Source of the DNA: Karalla daura
Lineage: Eukaryota; Chordata; Actinopteri; Chaetodontiformes; Leiognathidae
DNA length: 64,000 bases
Direction: 5' to 3'
Assembly (NCBI GenBank): GCA_029224185.1
Contig: CM055189.1
Coordinates: forward strand, 24,705,070 to 24,769,069
In this document: positions 49,982 through 61,097 of the stretch, in pieces
Layout of the letters: each line of letters opens with the position of its first letter
Position numbering within the stretch: position 1 is the first letter of the stretch
Notes under the pieces: model-generated
Seen by the model: only the letters and a program-made list of their open reading frames with translations
Database searches by the model: none
Told to the model about the DNA's origin: nothing
Made by a program: the position numbers and the translations under genes

Positions 49982-51468
49982 CTGGAAGGAGAGGGAGGAG
50001 GAGGAGGAGGAGGAGAAGGAGAGGGAGGAGAGAGTTGTTCAGTTGAAGTTCGCCGCTGGAGCCGAAATGTCGGAGAGGTCGGTGTCAAAGACATTCAGGG
50101 CGACTCCATTCTTATTTATCACTTCTTAGTTAAGAACTTGCGAAATTACATTTGAGTGCCCCCCCCCCCACCACCACCACCACCCCCACTGCGACCTCAC
50201 TTTACCTCCAGGGGGGGAGGGGGGGGGGGGGAGAAAAGGAGGAGCGAAATGAGTTTCTGTGACCTTTCATTAAAGCGAGGAGTTCAGCTGTGAGAACCTG
50301 CTGCCACGGCGCCGGGGACAAAACCTCTCCTGAGCTTTTGTAATTGCTTTCACTTATCTGAGAGGCGGCCGCCTCATCCTGCCGGCCGCGAGCTGCTCCG
50401 CCACTGTCCACAGTGGAGGAGACGCCGCCATTCATCCTCATTGAGGAGGGGGGGGGGGGGGTGAGCTATCGATCGCCGCAGTTATGGAAATCTTTCTGAT
50501 CAATGGCGCGCGGAGAGGAGCCGTGGAGGCCGAGTGGGGTCGAGGGGGGAGCGTGTTGCCCGGGTGCTCAACACGTGACCCCCCACTCTGACCGCGGCTG
50601 ATAAGCGGCCCGGGCCACCGGGCTTTATTGCGGCCGGTGAGAGAGGAAGACCGTGCCGCGGCCCCCTCTTCCTCCCCTCCCCTCCCCTCCCCCCGCGCTC
50701 CGATAAAGAGGAGCACTTCGTCGAGTGCGGGCCGAGCGTGGCGCGACCTTACGATCACACCCCGGTCTCCGCTCGCTCTATCCGCTCGCTCTGCTTCACA
50801 ACATCTGACGGAGAGCGTGCCGGCACAGCATCCCGGTACAGCATCCCCGTCGTACCGCGTCCGGGCTATACGTCTGCTGTCGCAGCTCCAACGCCGGCCC
50901 TGCGGCCTGCTGTGAGTCATCCACTCGAGGGCGGGCGAATGAATCGGAGCCGCTGGTCCCGGCTTCCAAGAACAAGAATGGCGGCGCGTGATTAGAGCCT
51001 GCTCGCTGGGCTGCGTGGGAGGGGAGAATACCTGAAATGAAGGGCTTAGGCGTCTTTATCCGACAGCGAAACAAACAGAAACGAGGCCGTCCCCGAGGGA
51101 GACCGACGGGACTCCTCCAACCAGCCTGCCAGGGACTCTCCCAGCACGCGTGGGCGGCCAGACCGCGCTCAAACGTTTGTCTTAGACTTCCTGCGCGCTG
51201 AAAGGGTCGAATAAAAGAGAGGGGGGGGGGGGGTCGGCCTATCGGAAATGCCACCTTCACTGGCCTCAACATGAAACATCTGGACACCCTGGCTGAGGCG
51301 GCACGTAAAAGAGGACAGGAAAAGCATCTTCCGCGGGTCGAACCTGCGGCTACTATGGCAGCAGCTCCCCGTCAAAAGGTCAGCCGGTGTGCGGCGGCTA
51401 CATCGTCTGGAGGAGGGTCGACGCGTTGAGCTCGAGAGCACCACCAACACGAACCCTAACCCTAACCC

Positions 51469-51494
51469 ACGCACGCACGCACGCACGCACGCAC
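51469..51494. repeat. ACGC tetranucleotide repeat next to a telomere-like motif
   Basis: ACGC units directly follow ACCCTAACCCTAACCC (51453-51468). Confidence 0.9.
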
Positions 51495-51560
51495 GTGCCG
51501 ATAAACACAAGAGCAGCCCCTCTGCCGCGCTCACTCACAACGATGAATGGCACCCAGCCG

Positions 51561-51563
<3 letters not shown>

Positions 51564-51591
<28 letters not shown>
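51564..51591. repeat. CT microsatellite
   Basis: CT tract of about 28 bp within an intron. Confidence 0.9.
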
Positions 51592-51594
<3 letters not shown>

Positions 51595-52530
51595 GAACGA
51601 AAAATGACCTGAAAATCCAACGCGCCAGCTTTTCAGGGCACGTAGCGGATGGAGCAGAGAGGACCACCGCTTTCAGCTGCGGGCCACGTTTAGAGGCCGA
51701 GAGCCGAGCCCTTCATCCCCGCCCGTCACCTCTTTCTCTTCTCATCCCGAGACAGGGCCGAGTCGTGGCGTGGAGCCGACTCGCGTAGAAAGGATTCGGG
51801 TGAATTATTAAAGAGGCGCTCAAGGTCAAACAAATGACTTTTTTTGTAAAAAGGAGGGTAAGACAGCTGAGCCTCACGGGCGAGAGCGTATATTTGCATG
51901 TGGATCGGGACGGGATTCATCCCAAGGGCACAACAAACAGTCTAACACCTCCAGATCCCCGATACTCAGCTCGCCCTCCCTCAGGGGACACACTGACAAT
52001 GGGGAGGGAGGGAGGAGGGGGGGGGCGTCCAGCAATCAAGCCCTCAAACCGGCTGGCAAAGACTAGAGAGCGCGCTGGCAGCCAGGAGGAAAAACAAATG
52101 CAGGTGTTGGTAATCCCATTGTGCTCTTCCTCTACAGTTTTACCCGCACTGACAGCCACTTCAGCCGAAATGGTCGGCTGGGCTTAATTGGCCATTCCTC
52201 TGGAGTGAGGGATTCTCTCCGTGGCGCGGAGGAGAGCCGAGGGAGGCGCACGCGTGAAATCCACCGAGAGGGATGCGCTCCCAGACAGGGAAAGGGAGGA
52301 AAAAAAAAAAAGCGGATTTAGGCTCATCTCTTCCTCATGACTAATGTAAACAAACAATCCTGAGCGGGATTAGCGTTGTAGAGGCTGCACACATTCTGGT
52401 GCGCGTCCCCCCCCCCCTCCTCCCCCCGCTCCTGACGCAGGTCTGAAAGGCTGACGTGACTCACCGCAGACCTCCGGCACCGCTATACGGAGGAGGGGGG
52501 GGCACGGGCGCAACTCAGCAAGCGTTCGGG

Positions 52531-52620
52531 GAGGGCCGGGGCCGGGGCCAGGGCCGGGGCCAGGGCCGGGGCCAGGGCCGGGGCCAGGGCCGGGGCCAGG
52601 GCCGGGGCCGGGGCCGGGGG
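52531..52620. repeat. GGGGCC-rich minisatellite in an fbxw7 intron
   Basis: Tandem units GGGGCCAGGGCC (about six), flanked by plain GGGGCC units. The plus strand has the spacing for G-quadruplexes, while the fbxw7 transcript carries the C-rich complement. It is intronic, between blades 1 and 2. Confidence 0.95.
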
Positions 52621-52951
52621 AGAAGGAGAGCGCTCCGTGCCTAGCCGGTGACCTTGGGTGAGATCTGTTCAGATCAGCAAACGCTGTGACTGATACGCGT
52701 GTAATCACTAGCGGGCTCGGAGCCAGCTCGGCTATCCGTTGGGCTGAGAGGCAAGAGCTCTGCTCCCCGAGAGGTGTCCGACGGGCCCGGGCCCGGCTTC
52801 TGCTGTGGGATCGTCCCTCCCCCTCCCCCCTCCCCCCACCCTTCAGCAGCACAGCCGCCGCCTCTCTCTTCAACACGCCGTGTGAGGCCAAACCAACGAG
52901 ACCCGGCGGGAAGGGGAGGGCGACGGGGGAGGGGGCGAGGACGGCACTCAC

Positions 52952-53065
52952 CTTTCCCGTGATGGCCGACCACACCTTGAGGGTGTTGTCGTCGGAGCCG
53001 CTGACGATGCGGTTGCCGCAGAACTGGAGGCAGGTGATCACATGGTCGTCGTGACCTTTCAGCAC
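52952..53065 (-). CDS. fbxw7: fbxw7 core exon 6: WD40 blade 1
   Basis: Thirty-eight complete codons with phase 0 at both ends. The acceptor is CCCTGACAG and the donor is GGAAAG|GTGAGT. It encodes VLKGHDDHVITCLQFCGNRI, then VSGSDDNTLKVWSAITGK. The GH dipeptide, the SGSDDNTLKVW signature and the terminal W-x-x-x-T-G-K are classical for a WD repeat. The only change seen relative to human is V to I in SAVTGK. Together with later exons it builds the eight-bladed propeller that binds the phosphodegron. Confidence 0.96.
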
Positions 53066-53252
53066 CTGTCAGGGGGACACACAGGCAGGCAGTGAGCGGG
53101 ACGTGGGTAGAGGGCGAGCCACTCGGCTCCTCGCCTCGCCTCGCGCCTCCATTGGGCCGTCTTTTTGGGACTCGGGAGCCAGTCTGATATTAGACCCGTG
53201 AGATCGGCCACGCCGCCGGGGAATTCAGAGTTCGACGGAGAGCGGGAGCTAC

Positions 53253-53389
53253 CTTGGGCGATTTGAGGTCCCCTCTCCTCCAGTTGGTGTCTATTCTGTG
53301 CTGCCTGATGTAGGCACTCTTCCAGGGGCTGTGAGTGAAGCCGGGCTTGACGATTTTCCTCTTCTTGATGAGCAGAGGCTCATCGATGC
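53253..53389 (-). CDS. fbxw7: fbxw7 core exon 5: linker between F-box and WD40 propeller
   Basis: The exon is 137 bases. The acceptor is CCTGATAG and the donor CCCAAG|GTAGCT departs from the usual GTRAGT. It encodes IDEPLLIKKRKIVKPGF, then THSPWKSAYIRQHRIDTNWR and RGDLKSPK. This is the rigid helical linker that positions the propeller relative to Skp1. Differences from human include H to L after EPL, R to K in the basic cluster, a swapped V/I pair, I to T after PGF, and E to D before LKSPK. The KKRK cluster is basic enough to act as a nuclear signal. This is the most variable of the late exons, while WKSAYIRQHRIDTNW is unchanged. Confidence 0.95.
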
Positions 53390-53526
53390 CTATCAGGAGA
53401 GAGACAGAGGGAGAGAGAGAGAGAGAGAGACAGGCTCATGCTTTAGCTCACACGTTCTGATCTCACAAGCGGATGCATCTGGAGGCACAGCGTTGACCCG
53501 GCCAGTGGCTCCGGGCCGAGACCCAC

Positions 53527-53650
53527 CTTCCTCCTTGCACTTCTCCCTCCACAGCAGGTTGTCTTCTGCCAGGATGCGCCAGTAGCGACACGTCTGGGCC
53601 GCTTGGAGGAGGTCCTTGGGCTCCAGGAATGACAGCACGTACAAAGCCAG
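53527..53650 (-). CDS. fbxw7: fbxw7 core exon 4: F-box
   Basis: The exon is 124 bases, phase 0 at the start and one base over at the end. The acceptor CTCTCAACAG is followed by LALYVLSFLEPKDLLQAAQT, then CRYWRILAEDNLLWREKCKEE, and the donor is GAAG|GTGGGT. This is the bulk of the F-box: the LPKELALYVLSFLEP helices dock on Skp1, and the CRYWRILAED and LLWREKC helices complete the fold. No difference from the human sequence is seen. The last base joins GC of the next exon to form the glycine of EEG. Confidence 0.96.
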
Positions 53651-54653
53651 CTGTTGAGAGGGACAGAAGAACGCGGGAGGCGTGAGCGGGAGAGGAGAGG
53701 CGGAGGGCGGCCCGACACGCCGAGCGCAAGAGCAGAATTCTAACGGACAAGGAGAGACGGCGCTATCACTGAGGCATCGAATCCACACTTGGATTCCAGG
53801 TCCCTCGAAGACGCCGGGGCAAGTGTTTGTCGAGCTGTAGCCTGGTATCAGCGCCAGGAGCGTCGGGATTTGCGATTCAGTTTGCAGAAGGAGGTGTTGC
53901 CCGCGGAGCTAGTGGCTAGTTCTTTTATGACATTACAATAATCTGGGCTGTGAAAGTGCTCCCCGACAGGCTGCGTGACTAACTGAGTCGAGATAAGCAT
54001 CGGGGGCCGTTTTCACGGTCCGCGCTGGGGTCCTGACCAACGCGGGGCTAGCCCAACTATTCACAGTTTTCATAACGATCATTTCCTCCTCTCCTCTCCT
54101 CTCCTCTCCTCCTCTGACCTGGCCCCAATCAAAGTTCACTCCGAAGGTCGTCTTCACGACACCTTGCCCAGGCCGAGACCACAGAGCCCGTCTGAGCCGG
54201 CCACTATCACTGGAGGAACCACATGCAGTTTTAGGAGCGGACCCGCCTCGTGCCCGGCCCCAGGGGCCGTCCCGTCAGGGTCCCCCAATACGGGGAGACG
54301 GCATCGTCAGACAGTCTCGGGGGACGGGTCGCGCAAGGAGGAGGAACAGACGACGCTCGCAGGCCCGGGAACACGCGTGACGCGCTTGTGCGTTCGGCTT
54401 GGGAGCAAACGCCTTGATGTCTTGCATCCTATTGCCTCAGTCCCCATGTCACCAACCAGCCCCCAGCCCCCACCCACACCCTCCCCATCCTTTCATCCCA
54501 CACCTGCCAGACGGAGACGCGCTGGATCGAGGCTGCTTTCTAAGAACCCCTCATGCGATGCCCGAGAAGCGACAGGAGGGGGGTGTGTCCCCGCATCACG
54601 GGGTGTCCCCCGGGCCTGGGAGGAAGGGGAAAAAGGAGCGCCTGGAGACTCAC
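53651..54653 (-). other. fbxw7 intron between core exons 3 and 4
   Basis: About 1.0 kb. It contains a TCCTC pentamer repeat at 54084-54114. No coding element is seen. Confidence 0.85.
54084..54114. repeat. TCCTC pentamer repeat
   Basis: CTCCT/TCCTC units within an intron. Confidence 0.9.
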
Positions 54654-54788
54654 CTCTTTGGGCAGCAGGGAGATGAAGTCGCGCTGGAACTGCGGCTCGA
54701 TCACCTGCATCATGTGCTTGACTTGCGTGGGCTCGCAGCTGTCGATCAGCTCGTCCAGCGCCAGGAGCTTCTCCGGGCCCGTCCAGCT
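54654..54788 (-). CDS. fbxw7: fbxw7 core exon 3: dimerization domain and start of F-box
   Basis: Forty-five complete codons with phase 0 at both ends. The acceptor is CCTTGCAG and the donor is AAAGAG|GTGAGT. It encodes SWTGPEKLLALDELIDSCEP, then TQVKHMMQVIEPQFQRDF and ISLLPKE. The first half is the D-domain helix region, through which FBXW7 forms homodimers and so dimerizes the SCF ligase. The final ISLLPKE is the start of the F-box that contacts Skp1. Compared with the human sequence I see only one change, the third residue (S to T). Such near-identity over fish-mammal distance is typical of this gene. Confidence 0.96.
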
Positions 54789-56490
54789 CTGCAAGGCACA
54801 ACGGAGAAACTGAGGCACGGGGGAAAGCCGAGACAGTGAGGAGGGTGCAAGAGGAGAGACTAGAAATCGGACCGTTTGGTGTAGAAGGCGAGCATGCGTT
54901 TGGCAAAGTGTCCCGGTCAATAACGGGCTCGTCATTCCGGGGCCTTTTCCCACGAAATTTGCAAAACGTGGAGGATTTTCGCGCTTACAGACTTTGCATT
55001 GTTCCCTTTGGGGCCGTAAACAGAATATTGTGGATAATTCATCGAGGTGAAGGTTACGGAGAGCTCCGCAGGACTCTCCGGGACAGATTTGGACTCCTTT
55101 CTGGCGATAGACCCGCTAAGGTCTGCCCAGCAGCCACGACACCGCGGGTCGCAGCACAAAAGGTCGTCCTTCGGCCGCCTTACGCTTCTAGGGGAGGAGA
55201 TAAAGAGGAGATAAAATGCCTCAGCTCCTCTTTCAGGGAACTACGCGGGGAGGCGTGGACGGACGTCCTGCCTCATTTCACTAATGCAAAACACGGCACT
55301 CGTTTGCCTGCGAGCAAGCAAGCGTCTTTGCTGTGGTAAAGGTGAAGCTAGGGGGGGAGGGGCAGGGGGGGAAAAGCATTTTAAAAGTTGATTTTAAAAT
55401 CCTGAAATCGACGCAGTATTCCAATGTGGAGCGTTGCGAACGCAACACCATCTGTCCCACACGTAGCTCTCAGATGCCCTTACGTGCCGTTCCTACAATC
55501 AGGTTTCGGTACGGATTAAAGGAGAGAGAGAGAGAGAGAGAGACGGGATCATGTTAATTGGGACGCTCCGGGCTTCAGATGTGCCGCTGGGTGGATTTCG
55601 TAGCGCGCGCGTGCCAAGACCAGAAGCGGCGGCGGCTTCCCATCTCGCGGGGGGGGGGGCCCGGGCGCCACCGATCTTCTGCAAAACGCTGTAAACTCCC
55701 AGAGCCAATCGCGCGTCCTCCCAAAAACGAGTGGGGCGAGGCTCGGACGGGAGACGGCGTTCCCGGCCACGGCTCCGGGGCTGCGTGTGGGCCTGGCGGG
55801 CCGCGGGCCAGACTGGACCGTGGAATGCGCAGAATGCAGGCCCGAGGGTCTGGATGAGAGGAGACGGCAGAGACACAGGCGGAGCGGGCCCGACAGCTAA
55901 TACATGTTAAATAAACACGGGGGGGGGTGGGGGGGGTGTCACACGGTAATGAGTTTAACTCTCTCGGGTAATGGAATCCGCGGCGAGCCATTACGTGGGG
56001 AATCACGGGGACTCGCCGCCGCCCGCCTGGTGCGTTTTAAACGAAGTCCAACATGAGAGAAACGGCTTCATTAAGCTACATCCGTACAGACGGGGAGAAG
56101 AAAGGCGCATGTTGAACGGGGCAGGCTACAGCGTCCGATAGCGTGACCTCGCACCTCTATCCGGGGCACGGCTCGGCACAGTGTGTCCCCCGGACCAGAT
56201 CGGGTCTTCATTACGGTCCTCGGACGACGTCTCGCGCGGTCCTGAGCAGTCCGCGGCAGAAAAAATGATATTTTAACGGCGCTTTGGAGCCTGAACAGGT
56301 ACGGCTAATTCCAATTCCACGCTCACGGCGCTCGCGGTAATGCGGCGGGCCAGGCGCAACAAGGCAGCAATTACCTTTGAGGCCAAGCGAACACTGATTG
56401 GGCACAACATCTGCTTTTTGATGGGCCTTCCGCTCGGGGGTTCGCCGTCGCCCACGGGGCAGAGACAAACAAAAGAGAAGAAGGGGAAAA

Positions 56491-56525
<35 letters not shown>

Positions 56526-56545
56526 AAAGGGTCCGCGGTGCCCAC
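54789..56545 (-). other. fbxw7 intron between core exons 2 and 3
   Basis: About 1.76 kb with GA tracts at 55525-55542 and 56496-56522 and a few G runs. No additional exon is recognised. Confidence 0.85.
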
Positions 56546-56686
56546 CTGAAACGTTCGGAGCCAGTCCTGGAGGCCCGTGGGCGGCTGGATGGAGGTGATG
56601 CGCCGCTCTGCTGCCCCTGGCCGTTGGCTGTCCGAATGTGGCCGAATGTGGTGGGGGTGGCCGGACACGGGACGATCCCCGTCGGG
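56546..56686 (-). CDS. fbxw7: fbxw7 core exon 2, with an apparent 1-bp frameshift
   Basis: The acceptor is a C-run followed by GCAG, and the donor is TTTCAG|GTGGGC. The 5' part reads PTGIVPCPATPTTFG then HIRTANGQGQQ in one frame, matching human TGLVPCSATPTTFGDLRAANGQGQQ-type sequence. The 3' part reads RRITSIQPPTGLQDWLRTFQ in a different frame, matching the human segment leading into the dimerization domain. One base is missing between 56605 and 56606, where the family has three arginine codons and only two plus two bases remain. With that base the exon would be 142 bp and its phases would fit both neighbours. As written the core protein would be shifted before the D-domain and F-box. The rest of the gene is intact, so a sequence error or a rare allele is more likely than gene decay. 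Confidence 0.9.
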
Positions 56687-57562
56687 CTGCGGGGGGGGGG
56701 GCGACACACACGGAGAGGGAGCCTCAGAGAGGGAGCGACCGTTCCGGGGTGCACGCATACATCGGGGGGGGGGACGAGAGGCTCGTTTGGAGGGCATCTA
56801 CCCGCCTTCGCTTTTCGTACTTTCGTCTTGGACGTTTTTCTCCGCATGTCATCCCGACGGCACGAGGGACGGAGCGCTAGTTAAACATTTAAAGATGCGC
56901 TTTTGAGGTGAGAGCACTCTTGCACAAATGTGAGCGAACTAAGTCCAAACACAGGTTTCCATCTGCAACCACGCACCGGTCGGCCTGGCATTTTGGCAGC
57001 CCGTGGGGGGTCATGCAAGGGCCAGCAAGCCGAGTCAATGTTGCAGAAAATCCAAGAAATATTTGCGTTTAAAAAAGAAAAAAGAAGGCTCCCAGGATGC
57101 ATTTTGAGCGAGAGACTTCAAAGTACGCCTCGTCCCGCAGGTTTTCCGTGCGGGCTGAGACCCCTGTCCCCCCCCTCACCCCGGCCGGGCTCCGTTTCAT
57201 TATCGATTCATTTTTAATGGGGGAGGAGGGCGAGACGGAGGCGGCCACGCGGCGGCGTTTACGGTGAAGTGGCTGCGTTTTAAATGGGGCGACGAGCCGA
57301 CACGCGCATGAAACATTCAGGGGCGAGAGAAGCAGCATCCGGGGGGAGCCCGGGCTGGGATGTGAAGCGTCATTCTTTCTTTTTACCCCCCCGTAATTCC
57401 TCCGACGGGCTCATTTACTGCGTGGCGAGGCGCGCAAAATCCCATAAGATGCCATTTCTGTTCAAGTCCCTTTGACCCCCACCCCCCCAAAAGTGGTAAA
57501 AACAGAGGCGGGACGCTGCAGATGAAGAGCCGGCTGCAGCGGGAGGGTCCGAGCCGCTTTAC
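56687..57562 (-). other. fbxw7 intron between core exons 1 and 2
   Basis: 876 bp, donor GTAAAG, acceptor GCAG preceded by a C-run (plus-strand G run at 56691-56700). No coding element or repeat beyond short homopolymers is seen. Confidence 0.85.
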
Positions 57563-57645
57563 CTTGGGTACTCCGGGCCTTTGCAGGGCTTTTTTTCCTG
57601 AAGGAAAGATCGGACCTCGGGGCCATGGTCCAACTTTCTCTTCAT
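57563..57645 (-). CDS. fbxw7: fbxw7 core exon 1: basic N-terminal segment
   Basis: Eighty-three bases, phase 0 at the start and two bases over at the end. The exon begins exactly at an ATG after the acceptor TTCAG and encodes MKRKLDHGPEVRSF, then LQEKKPCKGPEYP. The donor is CCAAG|GTAAAG. The human counterpart starts MKRKLDHGSEVRSF and has the same length, with substitutions mainly in the middle. The KRK and KK clusters resemble the basic patches that act as nuclear localization signals in this family. The exon is shared by all isoforms. Because it opens with ATG, it could also act as a start codon for a transcript beginning in the preceding intron. The last two bases (AG) join the first base of the next exon to form a serine codon. 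Confidence 0.9.
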
Positions 57646-58723
57646 CTGAAGGAGAGGAAGGGGGGGGGGGGAGGAGAGAAACGAGGATGTTAGACACAAT
57701 CGGGCATCCTTGTGGGAAGGCCGCAATACCACACACAAATCAGAGAGCCGGTCGTTGAGTCATAGCCCCCCCCCCCCCACCGAGAGGGAAAACAAAGATG
57801 TACACGGGCGGCATGTGGAATGTGGGGAAAAGGGGGCAGCTCTGGCTTTTGTTCTGTGATCCATCTCTCATTCTTAGCTTCCTGAGAACTTAAGTCTTAG
57901 TCACGAAGGCAGCTATTAAAAAGCACGTTTAAGGGTTCGCCGAAGTGTCGCGAAACGGGGACGAGAGGGCGGAAAATTGCTTTTGCAAGTCGAGGCTTTG
58001 TTGACACTGTGTCCTGAAACCAAAAAAAACAAAAAAAAAAAAACACGGAGACACTCCGGTCTCGCAGCAGCCCCCATGCAAAATAGGAAATGAAACTTTC
58101 ATGCGGAGGCTGGAGATCCAATTTGTGGGGCGCGCTTCAGAGGGAAGCGGCCGACGAGGGAGGGGGGGGGGGGGGGGGGGGGGATGAAGGGGCTCCACGT
58201 TAGGACGTGGCCAGACGCTGCCCAGCCTCGCTCTCCTCCACCACGAGCACCAGCCGGGATTCCCGGGGCAACCGGATGGGCCGGCGCACCCTCGCACCCG
58301 CAGCTCAAAGTGCACGGGCTGCTGGCGCACGCCGGAGGAGAAGCAGCGCGGGCGCGCCCCGGAGAGCTGAAGAGCGGAACTTGGAGCTGTGTTTGTTCCC
58401 CCTCCGGCATGGGTGCGAGTCAGTCGGCGCTTTGTCGCCCCGTGTCACCTGCACGACCAGCACGCAGCGCCCCGCCTCCACCTAGCCCACAGCGCCACAC
58501 AAAGGAGCCTGTGTGGAGGCCCGGCCCAGCCAGTTCCCTACGTCCCGGGGCTGGGCTGAGCTGAGCTGAGCTGGGCTGAGCTGGCTGCTCCACACGCATG
58601 CAAGCCATCACCCTCCCGTCCAACGCGCTCCGCGGCCGCTCATTAGAGTTAGATGCGAGCCGCCGTTTGGCCTCGTCCCGCATTAATTAGCTGAGCGAAA
58701 ACTCCACACGGAAAGTGCAGCTC

Positions 58724-58787
58724 GCCCCCCCCCCCCCTCCCCTCCCCTCCCCTCCCCTCCCCTCCCCTCCCCTCCCCTCCCCTCCCC
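58724..58787. repeat. CCCCT pentanucleotide minisatellite
   Basis: A C run, then about ten CTCCC units. Confidence 0.95.
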
Positions 58788-59856
58788 GGGTGAAGCCACT
58801 GATTCGACAAAGGGACGAGGAGAGGCATTCAATCATCCTCATTGTCTTCCCGGGCCCTATTTAGAGCAGCCCCACGCTCCGGCTGCACAGAGGTTGACTC
58901 TGTTGGAGAAACACAGACGCGGTGCAGATGTGCGATTTACTCCGGCAACACCCGTCTCCGTGGCGGAGTCCCGGACTTCCCGTGCTGGAGCCCTCCACCT
59001 AGGAGCTTTGTCCGGGCCTGTTGGAGCTGGCCTCCGTTCTGCCACAGCTGGGAGCTGATAGTGGCTTGCAGAGGGCACAAACTTCGACTTTGACTCCCTC
59101 GTGGGAAACAAAGCCGGTTTCCATATTCCTAGGGCCTGTCATTGCTGCGCACGCTACAAAAGGCCTTCGACTCCGCGCTGTCTGACTGTACGGTGGGGTG
59201 ATTACACGTCTCTCCTCCAGATGTGTGTTTTGTCGTCTTTATCACTGTAATTTGCCGAGCGTGTATTTGTGCTCCCAGTTCTCGCCGCCCCGGGGAGGTG
59301 GGCGGGGGGGGGGGGACACTTATCGATGGAGCGAGACGCGGAGCCGGAGATGAAGAATGACGAGCGGGGTATCGGCGGCCGCGTCCAAGGACTGGGAGCG
59401 CCAGAGTCCCATCTAGTACACAGCTGGACTCCGCCATGAATCAGCGCTCCGACAGCACCCACTCTCTGCAGGCCTGTGGGCACGCACACACGTCCCCGGG
59501 CCGCACACGGGCATGTCGAAACGATGGGTAAGATAAATAAAACATAACAGGGGAATGCAACTGCTTTTCACCTGCTAGGGTTGGTTTTGGGATCACCTAG
59601 CCTGAGAGCGGACCAGGCGGCTGACGGTGCGTTTAATTGCCGAGGAAAATAAAGGAGGGCCCCAGAAGATATTCATGCCTGTTAAGCCCCGGCTCTCAAA
59701 GCCGGCGGCCTTGTTCTCGCAGCAGTGATCTCACTGCAATGGCAGTTCAGTAGCCAAGGAGAGCCTGGGTGTGCGTACGCATGCATTTGGGTGTGTGCTT
59801 GTGCTTTTGTGTGCGTGTTTGTGTGCCTCGGAGTGCCAGAGAGAAAAGGGGGAGCC

Positions 59857-59886
59857 CTGGCTGGCTGGCTGGCTGGCTGGCTGGCT
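59857..59886. repeat. CTGG tetranucleotide repeat
   Basis: About seven CTGG units. Confidence 0.9.
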
Positions 59887-61060
59887 TTGAGTGTGTGCGC
59901 ACATGTGCGAAGAGAGAGAGAGAGAGAGAGAGAGAAAAAAACCTCAAACTAAAAGCGGGCGTGAAAGGAAAACAGCGTGTGAGCAGCCTGGGCTTGTGCT
60001 GCAGCCTGGGAAAAGGTAACCAGAGAGCGCCCGGTTTGTAAATCACCGCTAATCAGTGGTCCCCTCCTTCCTCTCGCCCCCCCCCCCCACCACCCCCCTC
60101 CCCATCCGTCCGAGCGCGCGACAGATGGGGAGCGCGGAGAGTTAATGACATTTTAAAGACAGCGATCGCTCTTACATAATGTGTTGATTCATGGCCACGC
60201 AGGCTCCGTCCCGCAGCATCAGTCAATCGAACAAGCCCCCCCCCCCGGTCTCCGCGTCACGTCAATCAGCCTCCGCGAGGCGCGCACAGAACACTTGCCT
60301 CTGAACACTGGCCATTTTAGAAAGAATTGGCAAGTTAAGGAAAGGGGGGGAGGGAAGGGGGGGCGGAAATCCAACCGGAAAATTGGGTTCGAGTAAATGT
60401 TTCAAATAAATCGGTCTTGGTTTGTCAGGTCTGCGCCGGTGGCATCAAAGAGCAGCAGGGGAAGGAAATGTGGGAGCTCCGGGGGCCGACTTCAGAACCC
60501 TGCTGCTGAGGACCAGCACACGCACAAAATGGATGGAGGACACAAACGAGTCACCGTTCAATTCAATAAACTATCACCCCATCGATCCGGGGAGACATTT
60601 CCACTCAATCAATGGGATTAATTGAGTAACGGCTTCAACACCACGCAGACAAGGTGCGCACAGCCGCATACGTGAAATGAAAGCCCGGCGTCACAGGAGC
60701 CGCCTCTGAAACATTTGGGGCGATTTGCCATTTGTTTACACTGAACACGGCATCACAGACCCACCGTGTGTGCGCCTCTGCTCGGACTCGCTGCATTTGG
60801 CTGCCGAGGCAGGCTCGTTACATGGCTGCCATCCAGCATAATACACCCAACATCCTTGAGGATATTCCACCTCGCGCAGTCTGACACAGTGACCCATTAT
60901 CTGTGGCTGGAGCCTGAGGCAAGTGCACCATGTCAGGGGACGGTCCAGTCCAACAGGCGACAGCGGGCTGATCCCATGCCTCTCTGGCCAGTGCAGGATC
61001 ACCCCTGCTGCATAATGTGGAATCATAATAACCCTGCAAACTGGGGAGGAGGCAGGGGGG

Positions 61061-61062
<2 letters not shown>

Positions 61063-61095
<33 letters not shown>
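61063..61095. repeat. GCT triplet repeat, eleven units
   Basis: Eleven perfect GCT units (AGC in the fbxw7 transcript) about 500 bases inside the intron that follows the beta-type exon. Confidence 0.95.

Positions 61096-61097
<2 letters not shown>

Larger units (their letters stand above)
49982..52951 (-). other. fbxw7 intron between core exons 6 and 7
   Basis: At 2.97 kb this is the largest intron within the WD40 region. It holds a GGGGCC-rich minisatellite (52531-52620), a CT tract (51564-51591), an ACGC tract (51469-51494) beside a short telomere-like CCCTAA motif (51453-51468), and several G runs. No coding element is seen. Confidence 0.85.

Noticed and set aside
51453..51468. Telomere-like CCCTAA repeats
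   Set aside because: Only about two and a half units, adjoining an ACGC microsatellite. Too short to be evidence of a fusion or of telomere-derived sequence.
56546..56686. Reading the whole exon in the frame of RRITSIQPP, without a frameshift
   Set aside because: The frame is open, but its first part (PDGDRPVSGHPHH-like) has no similarity to the family, while the other frame matches the family closely up to GQGQQ.
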